From contig JAQVXN010000129.1 of the NCBI GenBank assembly GCA_028709135.1, positions 1 through 5,906 of the forward strand: a DNA stretch of 5,906 nt, in the 5' to 3' direction. Shown in pieces: positions 1 through 5,200 of this stretch. The first letter of the stretch is position 1. Every line of letters starts with the position of its first letter. The stretch is from Bacteroidaceae bacterium (GTDB lineage: Bacteria > Bacteroidota > Bacteroidia > Bacteroidales > Bacteroidaceae). A program made the translations under genes and the position numbers. The notes beneath the pieces were generated by a model. The model saw only the letters and a list, made by a program, of their open reading frames with translations. It was not told the DNA's origin and did no database searches.

Positions 1-41
1 TTATAGGGTAGTGCCATATAATAGTTCAGATCTTTATTCAT
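1..41 (-). CDS. Start of a HicB-like antitoxin (partial, runs off the left edge)
   Basis: Only 13 codons are visible, reading MNKDLNYYMALPY, followed by AA of the next codon. The pattern of a charged start, then LNYY, then LPY resembles the N-terminus of HicB-family antitoxins, which neutralise HicA mRNA interferases and repress their own operon; this is recognition from a very short stretch. In-frame ATGs also lie at 45-47 and 84-86, and a stop codon at 90-92 closes the frame upstream. A GGAG at 54-57 sits 6 nt from the ATG at 47, so translation may begin there, two residues earlier. The start at 41 best matches how the family usually begins. It overlaps by 8 nt (ATGAATAA) the stop of another open minus-strand frame, which suggests translational coupling. 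There is no room for a complete hicA between here and sprA, so a partner would have to lie to the left of the window. Confidence 0.4.
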   Translation of the reverse strand, partial: MNKDLNYYMALPY

Positions 42-95
42 TTGCATCCATCTCTCCTTCCAATAATTCCAAAGCTCTTTCGACATAGATTACTT

Positions 96-2318
96 TTATA
101 TGCGGCTGTGCATAAGTTTCAGTCCCAACATGGTTTTTCGGTTAAATGATTCGGAATTGTCTTCCAAACTAACATTGATAGGAGTTCCGGCATCCAAAAT
201 GTTTTGATTGATAATAGTTACTTCTCCTGTCGTATAGTTTACCGAATAGTCACTACCCTCTGTAAGGGTGACGCCTCCTGCCGTTACTACAACAGATCCG
301 CGAGGTACATTCATAGCTCCTAAAGAGATAACATTACCGGATGTTGCCTTGTATTGGCCTGTAAACATGAATTTGTCTTTTTCTATTATTTGCTTGGCTG
401 CCGTTCGTGTGGAATCGTAGAGTTCTTGAAAAACATATTTATTTGCGGTAGCGTCGTCGCCAATAGCAGTGCGTAAGTAACTTCCAAAGGGTTCTACACA
501 AGGCAGAAAGATGCGGCCTGTGGACGGGTCGATGGTGTAGCCGGATATAAAGTCGAAATAACCGTTTGGATTAGGGTTGTTCTTATTGTCGAGGCGGTCC
601 ATTCCGAGCAAACGCAATAATGTTTGATTCTTCAGTTTAGAGTCAGGAAGATAGCTGAGGTAGACGCCTGCAGTATCACTGAGGTATTTTATGTCGAGAC
701 GAAAGTTTGACTGTTCTACGGAGGTGGCACCGAGTGAATATACATTTTTCATCATCAGTTTCCAGTTATTCATGGAAGGCGTGTTGGCTGCATTTTTAAG
801 TGTTTTGACATACAGGCAATTTTTGTTATCATTCTGATCTGTTGAGAATTCACCAACTTGATAGGTACGACCCATATACGTGTATTCGTAAGCAACAGCA
901 AGGACTTGATCTGTTTGAAGTGTGGTTCTTAGTGAGATGTAACCTAAATTCTTATTAACAGTATATTCTGATGCTGATAGTTTTCGAGCACTTTCCAATT
1001 TTTCATAATCGATGCCACCACGGAAATTTGGAATGGCTTCGAGTGTGCTGCTTACGGAATTGATGCTGCGAGCTCCTGCGTATTGGCTATTGATGGTGGT
1101 ATAGAGATCATTTGATGAATTTGAGGGTTCTGCGCTTCCTGTGGCACTCCAAAGTTTGGTGTTCATGACCGTGTTCTCTCCCAAATCGGTAAATGCTACA
1201 ATGTTACGGGTGTCTGTTGTCGTTCCATTTTTGTTAGTTATCCAAACTTCTACGCGGTTGATAGTGATGCCGCTTTGGATGGTTGGAAGCCCTTTCATCC
1301 AATTATCGTAATGGTTGCGAAAGAAGTGTGACAGAAAGAAGTGGCGATTGCCTTCATAGTTGTCTGCTTGAATTTCAAATGATGTGAGCTGGCTTCCTCC
1401 ACTTGATGAGACAGATTTTGAAATAGATTTCTTCTGTGAGGCCACAGTTTGAAGTTTAAGTTTACCGAATTGTAGGTCTGTGCGAATGCCGAATAGCGAA
1501 GTTGCACCTTGAATTAGACTATTATTAGTGGGCATCGATACATTTCCAGCTTCAATGAGTTTTACAATTTCGTCTTCTTTTCCTTCATATTGTAATTTGA
1601 GGTTTTTGGAGTCATAGTCGAAGGAAGATTCGGTGTTATAATTCAGGTTCATATTCATTTTATCTCCGATACTGCCTTGCAGACTGAGATTCACTTTTTC
1701 ATCAAAGTCAAAGCCGAAAGTTCTACGGTTACGTATGGGCAGGCTGGGATTGTCTACACTACGAAGGTTTGTTCCGAATTTGAGTTCTGCACTTCCCTGA
1801 GTTTTTATTTTTACACCACCTGGACCGAAAATCTTTTCAGCTGGACCAAGATCAAAATTCATGTCCGAAAAATCGAAAGGCTTTTTATCTTTATTCTGAA
1901 ACGCATCGGCATTTTTTTTACGATAGTAGGAGTTCATGGATTTGCGCAAACTCCAGTTGTGATATTCTTCAGGTGTAAGCAAAAACGGTGTGTTCAGGTA
2001 GTTATCGCCAATTTTAGAACCTAAGGTATAAGTGTCTTGATTCTCATTATATTGTACATCAGTCTTAAGATTGTCTGGATCTTTAAGGTCTCCCATCTTA
2101 TCGTCCAAATCTTTTTCTTTTATGGGAGCTGTTGGTTTTACTTGAAAACGAGTGGTGTCGTCCGTTGCTGGAGTTGTTGACGCATGTTGTGGTTGTGCAT
2201 CACCGGTAGAAATGATAGAAGGCTGTGCTGCATAAACAAGTCCGCTCATTAACATGATAGCGAAAAGCGTTATGCAGAATAACTTTCCAAACCGAGGATG
2301 TATTTGATGAAATTTCAT
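96..2318 (-). CDS. sprA: SprA, type IX secretion outer-membrane translocon, truncated at 740 aa
   Basis: SprA (Sov in Porphyromonas) forms the very large outer-membrane beta-barrel through which type IX secretion substrates leave the cell. The N-terminus has a signal peptide: basic residues up to K12, a hydrophobic core at about 13-28, and likely cleavage near VYAA (28-31). Then come a low-complexity Thr/Ala/Pro stretch (about 40-65) and family-typical blocks: LGSKIGDNYLNTPFLLTPEEY (about 99-119, a shade shortened or extended between members), GPGGVKIKTQGSAELKFG (165-182), alternating strands such as MNMNLNYNTESSFDYDSK (221-238), and VEVWITNKNG (356-365). Family members are normally about 2,300-2,500 residues; this one stops at 740. 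Similarity to SprA seems to end near L735-M736, and the last few residues (HSRI) look foreign. It follows ruvA by 63 bp with no promoter I can see, so it is probably cotranscribed with ruvA. The family call is firm. Whether any functional product is made is doubtful, and it may be better treated as a pseudogene. Confidence 0.9.
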   Translation of the reverse strand: MKFHQIHPRFGKLFCITLFAIMLMSGLVYAAQPSIISTGDAQPQHASTTPATDDTTRFQVKPTAPIKEKDLDDKMGDLKDPDNLKTDVQYNENQDTYTLGSKIGDNYLNTPFLLTPEEYHNWSLRKSMNSYYRKKNADAFQNKDKKPFDFSDMNFDLGPAEKIFGPGGVKIKTQGSAELKFGTNLRSVDNPSLPIRNRRTFGFDFDEKVNLSLQGSIGDKMNMNLNYNTESSFDYDSKNLKLQYEGKEDEIVKLIEAGNVSMPTNNSLIQGATSLFGIRTDLQFGKLKLQTVASQKKSISKSVSSSGGSQLTSFEIQADNYEGNRHFFLSHFFRNHYDNWMKGLPTIQSGITINRVEVWITNKNGTTTDTRNIVAFTDLGENTVMNTKLWSATGSAEPSNSSNDLYTTINSQYAGARSINSVSSTLEAIPNFRGGIDYEKLESARKLSASEYTVNKNLGYISLRTTLQTDQVLAVAYEYTYMGRTYQVGEFSTDQNDNKNCLYVKTLKNAANTPSMNNWKLMMKNVYSLGATSVEQSNFRLDIKYLSDTAGVYLSYLPDSKLKNQTLLRLLGMDRLDNKNNPNPNGYFDFISGYTIDPSTGRIFLPCVEPFGSYLRTAIGDDATANKYVFQELYDSTRTAAKQIIEKDKFMFTGQYKATSGNVISLGAMNVPRGSVVVTAGGVTLTEGSDYSVNYTTGEVTIINQNILDAGTPINVSLEDNSESFNRKTMLGLKLMHSRI
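100..118. other. Probable breakpoint inside sprA
   Basis: On the minus strand, SprA-like coding runs to ATG-TTG-GGA-CTG-AAA-CTT, then passes through ATG CAC AGC CGC ATA to a TAA at 96-98. Beyond this point none of the three minus-strand frames resembles the expected SprA continuation, so a simple one-base frameshift does not explain the stop. One frame gives a short tail ending in LEGEMDANE with its stop at 34-36; another opens the HicB-like frame. I see no terminal inverted repeat or target duplication here, though only about 100 bases of the foreign side are visible. The exact joint could lie several bases either way. Confidence 0.5.
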
Positions 2319-2381
2319 TTGGAGTAACCTTAAAAATCTCAGAATCTTTTGATGATCTGCCGAGAGTTTGGAAAACGTGCG

Positions 2382-2981
2382 TCAGAGCATTTTCAATGCC
2401 AGTTTAACGATTGTTTCTACGGGCGTTTGAGGGTCCTGCTCCAAAATTTTCATTACTACTTTTTTTGATGGAACGGGGGCAAATCCTAACATGGTAAGGG
2501 CGGCTATTGCCTCTTCCTGTTTCTCTGTATCCATCGTCATATGTGTTCTATCACCACGAATATCACTGTCTGAAAGAGGCGTATTCTGAAGCTTATCCTT
2601 AAGCTCCACAATGATGCGTTGTGCCGTTTTCAGTCCAATGCCTTTGATACCTTTGAGCATTCGTTCATCACCAGCTAAAATGACTTGGCTTAATTCTATA
2701 GGACTGAATGAGGATAAGATCATGCGAGCCGTATTACCACCGACACCACTTACCGTGATGAGCATCAAAAAGAGTTCCCGTTCAGCTTTTGTACTAAAAC
2801 CAAAAAAAGTCCAAGCATCTTCACGGATTTGCTCATATACAAAGAGTTTGGCTACGGTTTTTCCCTGTATGGCTGAATAGGTTTGAAGAGAAATATTTAA
2901 AGCGTAGCCAACGCCGGTTGCATCAATTATGGCTTGTGTTGGAGTAAGTTCAATCAAGTCCCCTTTTATATAGTCAATCAT
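2382..2981 (-). CDS. ruvA: Holliday junction branch migration protein RuvA
   Basis: RuvA binds four-way DNA junctions as a tetramer and loads the RuvB motor for branch migration in recombinational repair. The 199 residues match the family's usual length. Domain I (about 1-63) is an OB fold beginning MIDYIKGDLIEL, with an acidic pin at E54-D55 inside REDAWTFFGF. Domain II carries two helix-hairpin-helix motifs: VSGVGGNTARMIL (77-89) and IKGIGLKTAQRII (112-124). A variable linker (about 132-152) leads to the RuvB-contacting domain III (about 153-199, with ALTMLGFAP at 161-169). The start is the only sensible one, since the OB fold begins at once. The gene lies 383 bp downstream of the acyltransferase and 63 bp upstream of sprA; ruvA next to sprA is a familiar Bacteroidota arrangement. 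I saw no clear TAnnTTTG box upstream, so its promoter is unassigned. Confidence 0.96.
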   Translation of the reverse strand: MIDYIKGDLIELTPTQAIIDATGVGYALNISLQTYSAIQGKTVAKLFVYEQIREDAWTFFGFSTKAERELFLMLITVSGVGGNTARMILSSFSPIELSQVILAGDERMLKGIKGIGLKTAQRIIVELKDKLQNTPLSDSDIRGDRTHMTMDTEKQEEAIAALTMLGFAPVPSKKVVMKILEQDPQTPVETIVKLALKML

Positions 2982-3018
2982 TCTTATAGAGTCTAATTTT
3001 ATTATAAACGAGGGTTAT

Positions 3019-3038
3019 CGCCTATTATTGTATAGGTG
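3019..3038. promoter_or_regulatory. Inverted repeat upstream of ruvA
   Basis: CCTAT (3021-3025) and ATAGG (3032-3036) are perfect inverted copies around a 6-nt spacer. One G-T pair and one C-G pair outside them extend the match to 7. It lies about 40-57 nt upstream of the ruvA start on the minus strand, where an operator or a 5'-leader hairpin would be expected. No T-run follows on either strand, so it is not a good terminator. Function is unknown. Confidence 0.3.
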
Positions 3039-3078
3039 TGCTTTTATTTATTTGAAAAATACGCTTGTTATAAGAACG

Positions 3079-3092
3079 TTTTAACGTTAAAA
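3079..3092. promoter_or_regulatory. 14-bp perfect palindrome TTTTAACGTTAAAA
   Basis: The sequence reads the same on both strands for 14 bases and has no spacer, which suits a dimeric DNA-binding protein better than an RNA hairpin. A second AACGTT (3075-3080) sits directly to its left, offset by 8 bp. It is about 100 bp upstream of the ruvA start. The AT-rich setting makes chance palindromes more likely, so a role as an operator is only a suggestion. Confidence 0.3.
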
Positions 3093-3119
3093 TGAGATTA
3101 TAAATGCCACAAAAAGAGA

Positions 3120-3134
3120 ACATGTAGTACATGT
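3120..3134. promoter_or_regulatory. 15-bp palindrome ACATGTAGTACATGT
   Basis: Two 7-base arms, ACATGTA and TACATGT, are exact inverted copies around a central G. This also makes two ACATGT hexamers spaced 9 bp apart, and a third ACATGT occurs at 3208-3213. The symmetry and spacing suit a transcription-factor dimer site, about 140-155 bp upstream of ruvA on the minus strand. No regulator gene in the window can be paired with it. Confidence 0.35.
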
Positions 3135-3156
3135 AAACTTATGTTTTTAAAAGTTT
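3135..3156. other. Weak stem-loop adjacent to the 15-bp palindrome
   Basis: AAACTT (3135-3140) pairs exactly with AAGTTT (3151-3156) across a 10-nt loop. It begins at the base after the ACATGTAGTACATGT palindrome. The stem is only 6 AT-rich pairs with no T-run after it, so it is a poor terminator. It is listed because it adds to the density of inverted repeats in this gap. Confidence 0.2.
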
Positions 3157-3245
3157 GAATTTGGGATATGAATGGATCATTCTTATTTCAATTTCTCCAA
3201 ACAAAACACATGTTTAATAGTTTAAACGAACTGGTTATAAAGTTG

Positions 3246-3332
3246 GTGACGCACTGCGTCATAAAAAAAACGCGTCGCGTCACAAAAGAAACGCGTCGCG
3301 TCACAAAAGAAACGCGTCGCGTCACGAAACTT
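3246..3332. repeat. Four-unit, 21-bp GC-rich tandem repeat (minisatellite-like)
   Basis: Units lie at 3249-3269, 3270-3290, 3291-3311 and 3312-3332. Units 2 and 3 are identical. Unit 4 shares their first 14 bases (ACGCGTCGCGTCAC) and differs at four of the last seven. Unit 1 differs from unit 2 at five positions. Each core holds an 11-base palindrome, ACGCG-T-CGCGT. Unit 1 with the two bases before it forms a 15-base palindrome, TGACGCA-C-TGCGTCA. The cores are strikingly GC-rich inside an AT-rich gap and are separated by A-rich tails. The array lies just downstream of the acyltransferase stop and could affect transcript ends, act as a protein-binding array, or be a neutral length-variable repeat. 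A 21-bp period keeps frames open, which explains a spurious short ORF here. Confidence 0.8.
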
Positions 3333-3364
3333 TATTACGTAGAACGTTTTTTTGTAAGGGGATG

Positions 3365-4531
3365 CTAAGATTTTGCGATGGTGGAGAATAATTTTGTTTT
3401 AAGCCATGCGCGAACAGGCAGGTCATAAAGTTTTAAAGCAGCCCATGCGACGGAAATAGCTAAAATAAAGAGACTTATTCCAACGGCGATGTGCATGAAC
3501 AATGGTGCATGTTGATGGTTTTCTACCCACGAAACTTGAAAATAAACGAGCGGGTAATGTGTGATGTAGAGAGGGTAAGAAAGTTGTCCCAATTTATTGC
3601 AGAATTTCGCAGAGCGTCCTGTAATTTTACTTCCGGCTCCAAGAGAAACGATAAAAGGGAAAAACAGAATAATGCAAACAGCTTCATAAAGTCCGTTAAG
3701 CCACATGTGAGATGTGCCGCCGATGCGGGGCATAACGAGAATAACGACAATGAGAAGAGAGCACCACCAGAACCCAGCGCGGACAGAAATTAATTTATGA
3801 ATGCGCGATATGAGTAGGCCTGCAAAGAAAGGATAAAGCAGCCGGGTAAGTCCTATTTGTATCTGGTCAGGAGTAAGGCTCCATCCCCCAATAACAGTGT
3901 AGGCATTGTCTTCACGCACTTTTAGAAGACCGAAGAGGTCGATGTTCAAGCACAATGAAAGGGTAAGTAATGCAGAGCAGCCAACGAATATGGCAAGGAC
4001 CTTTTTCGAAAAACGTCTGATAAAAAGGGCATAAAGAATATTTGCCACATATTCCCACTGTAATGACCAAGCCGGGCCGTTGAGAGGATTTGTTTCTGCC
4101 CAACCGCGAATATCCATTGATGTTGGAATGGGGATCATTGTAAAAGCCCATAACATCATGAGTAACATGAGCCACCATGGAGTCTTCCCTATGATTGGAA
4201 AGGCAGCACCACTAGCAAAATAAAACAAAAGAGCCCCAAATACAGTTCCGAAAATAACCATGGGGTGCAAGCGTATAAGTCTGCGTTTAAAAAAATTACC
4301 GATAGACATTCGGTTCCAACGATCGTCGTAGGCATAGCCAATAACAAATCCCGATAGTACGAAGAAAAAATCTACTGCTAAGTATCCGTGATTGAGAACC
4401 TGTTCCGCAGGGTCGGGATAATAAGTTTCAAACAAATGATATGCAACAACTATAAGTGCAGCTACGCCGCGCAATCCGTCCAATATTTCATATCTTGGTT
4501 TGGAAGCCAGATAGGTGCTATTTTTATCCAT
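3365..4531 (-). CDS. Membrane acyltransferase, family 3 (OafA/YrhL type)
   Basis: Integral inner-membrane acyltransferases of this family transfer acetyl or other acyl groups to sugars of surface glycans, peptidoglycan or exported metabolites; the substrate here is unknown. With the start at 4531 the protein is 388 aa, a normal size. Seen motifs: LDGLRGVAAL (17-26) followed by the catalytic-type histidine in AYHLFE (H32); DFFFVLSGFVIGYAY (54-68); RRLIRLHP (83-90); GPAWSLQWEY (152-161); and LSYPLYITHYPLVYF (317-331). About ten hydrophobic segments run to the C-terminus. The frame stays open to an ATG at 4663, but the extra 44 residues are not family-like, and a TATCTTTG promoter box at 4556-4563 lies between the two ATGs, so 4531 is the likely start. 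It appears to be a single-gene unit with its own promoter, 383 bp before ruvA. Confidence 0.9.
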   Translation of the reverse strand: MDKNSTYLASKPRYEILDGLRGVAALIVVAYHLFETYYPDPAEQVLNHGYLAVDFFFVLSGFVIGYAYDDRWNRMSIGNFFKRRLIRLHPMVIFGTVFGALLFYFASGAAFPIIGKTPWWLMLLMMLWAFTMIPIPTSMDIRGWAETNPLNGPAWSLQWEYVANILYALFIRRFSKKVLAIFVGCSALLTLSLCLNIDLFGLLKVREDNAYTVIGGWSLTPDQIQIGLTRLLYPFFAGLLISRIHKLISVRAGFWWCSLLIVVILVMPRIGGTSHMWLNGLYEAVCIILFFPFIVSLGAGSKITGRSAKFCNKLGQLSYPLYITHYPLVYFQVSWVENHQHAPLFMHIAVGISLFILAISVAWAALKLYDLPVRAWLKTKLFSTIAKS

Positions 4532-4555
4532 TTGGAGAGTTTTTGTTTCAGCGTG

Positions 4556-4563
4556 CAAAGATA
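4556..4563 (-). promoter_or_regulatory. Bacteroidota -7 promoter box (TATCTTTG) for the acyltransferase
   Basis: On the minus strand the box reads TATCTTTG followed by CA, an exact match to the TAnnTTTG element used by the Bacteroidota primary sigma factor. It lies 24 nt before the ATG at 4531, predicting a short leader of roughly 15-20 nt. The upstream -33 TTTG partner is not evident at the usual 19-21 bp spacing, so the call rests on the -7 box and its position. Confidence 0.65.
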
Positions 4564-4622
4564 ATTGTTTTAATTTTCGAGAATGTGGAATATCATTTTT
4601 ATTTCTTGGTGTAGATGCCGAA

Positions 4623-4636
4623 AAATATCGATATTT
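4623..4636. promoter_or_regulatory. 14-bp perfect palindrome AAATATCGATATTT
   Basis: This spacer-free palindrome is about 60 bp upstream of the acyltransferase -7 box and about 60 bp past the stop of the preceding gene. On the minus strand it runs into TTTTT, but a hairpin without a loop and so AT-rich would be a weak terminator. An operator is an alternative. Neither is proven. Confidence 0.3.
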
Positions 4637-4695
4637 GCTTTGAAAAAATGGAAGTAAAAACAATATCTCTCTATGCTAAGATAAGTAGCTTCTAG

Positions 4696-5184
4696 CTAGA
4701 TTCCTAAGTATTGTTTAATCTGCATAAATATTTCTTTTGCATATGAAAGATCGTTGCCAACAGGGACGAATAGGTTGGAAGCATTTTCAAGTTTTGTATT
4801 AAATACTAGTTGATACTCATTCCCAACATAAGGTATTGTTGCATTATTAAATGTTACGCTAATAATATCTGTCTGGTTTATGGGGATGCCGTTAATGATA
4901 AGCATCATTTTTTTGTTATAGAACAATATAACTCCGTCAGCTTGTTCTCCATGAAGAGGATTCGCTAGAATGATATCATCAGGTTTTCCATAAGTATCTA
5001 CCAGGTCTTGTAAATTTATTTGTTTTGTAGGTGTCTGTTCGGGCTCGGTTCTGTTTTTTAGCTTAACTATGAAATAGCCGGCAGGAAGTACAATTGCAGC
5101 AACAATAATCGGTGCAGATCCAATAAAAAGTCCGAAAAGGACTAATAATAGAATGGCAATAATAGTAATAGTTTTGTATTTCAT
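4696..5184 (-). CDS. Small membrane protein of unknown function (162 aa)
   Basis: I do not recognise this protein. Two hydrophobic segments (about 5-22 and 24-40) are separated only by a small SAP turn, so the N-terminus is probably a membrane hairpin. The flanking charges (K2, K4; K41, K43, R45) suggest both ends face the cytoplasm. A short linker rich in Glu, Pro, Thr and Gln (46-55) leads to a soluble domain (about 57-162). That domain has LVDTYGKPDDIILANP (61-76), then alternating hydrophobic strands (about 85-130), and ends in an amphipathic helix (about 146-160). A beta-rich fold with a final helix could be PH-like, but that is only an impression. The gene starts 16 bp after the stop of the ABC exporter, with no promoter in between, so the two are probably cotranscribed. 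It may assist or be regulated with the exporter. Confidence 0.75.
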   Translation of the reverse strand: MKYKTITIIAILLLVLFGLFIGSAPIIVAAIVLPAGYFIVKLKNRTEPEQTPTKQINLQDLVDTYGKPDDIILANPLHGEQADGVILFYNKKMMLIINGIPINQTDIISVTFNNATIPYVGNEYQLVFNTKLENASNLFVPVGNDLSYAKEIFMQIKQYLGI

Positions 5185-5200
5185 ATGTTTGGATTTTTAA

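Larger units (their letters stand above)
2982..3364. other. 383-bp intergenic region without a convincing gene
   Basis: This gap separates the acyltransferase stop from the ruvA start, both on the minus strand. It holds the 21-bp tandem repeat nearest the acyltransferase, then three palindromes or inverted repeats and one weak stem-loop nearer ruvA. I found no TAnnTTTG box for ruvA, no tRNA-like cloverleaf and no strong GC-stem plus T-run terminator on the minus strand. A PmeI-like GTTTAAAC palindrome also occurs at 3220-3227. The only open frame (3168-3368, plus strand) is mostly made of the repeat and was rejected as a gene. Confidence 0.6.

Noticed and set aside
96..125. Single-base frameshift as the cause of the short sprA
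   Set aside because: Neither alternative minus-strand frame downstream of the stop reads as SprA, so adding or removing one base would not restore the gene.
60..125. Insertion-sequence end at the sprA joint
   Set aside because: I found no terminal inverted repeat, target duplication or transposase-like peptide in the bases visible. Too little of the foreign side is present to exclude a larger element.
1677..2024. Plus-strand open frame of 115 codons within sprA
   Set aside because: It lies antisense to well-supported SprA coding sequence and its peptide has no domain-like pattern. Other plus-strand or off-frame openings inside ruvA and the acyltransferase were dropped for the same reason.
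3246..3332. Possible CRISPR array
   Set aside because: The units are only 21 bp and directly abutting, with short A-rich tails instead of unique spacers, and no cas gene is nearby.
3336..3356. Rho-independent terminator on the plus strand (ACGT-AGA-ACGT followed by seven Ts)
   Set aside because: The stem is only four pairs, and no credible plus-strand gene ends there.
3168..3368. Plus-strand open frame of 66 codons with a TRRVTKE heptad repeat
   Set aside because: Its central third is just the 21-bp repeat, which stays open because 21 is a multiple of three. It has no matching promoter box or ribosome site, opposes all other genes, and ends inside the acyltransferase stop.
4640..4695. Terminator after the 162-aa gene (TATCT...AGATA followed by a T-rich run)
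   Set aside because: A five-pair AT-rich stem with a 10-nt loop is too weak to call, although a transcript end somewhere in this gap is plausible.
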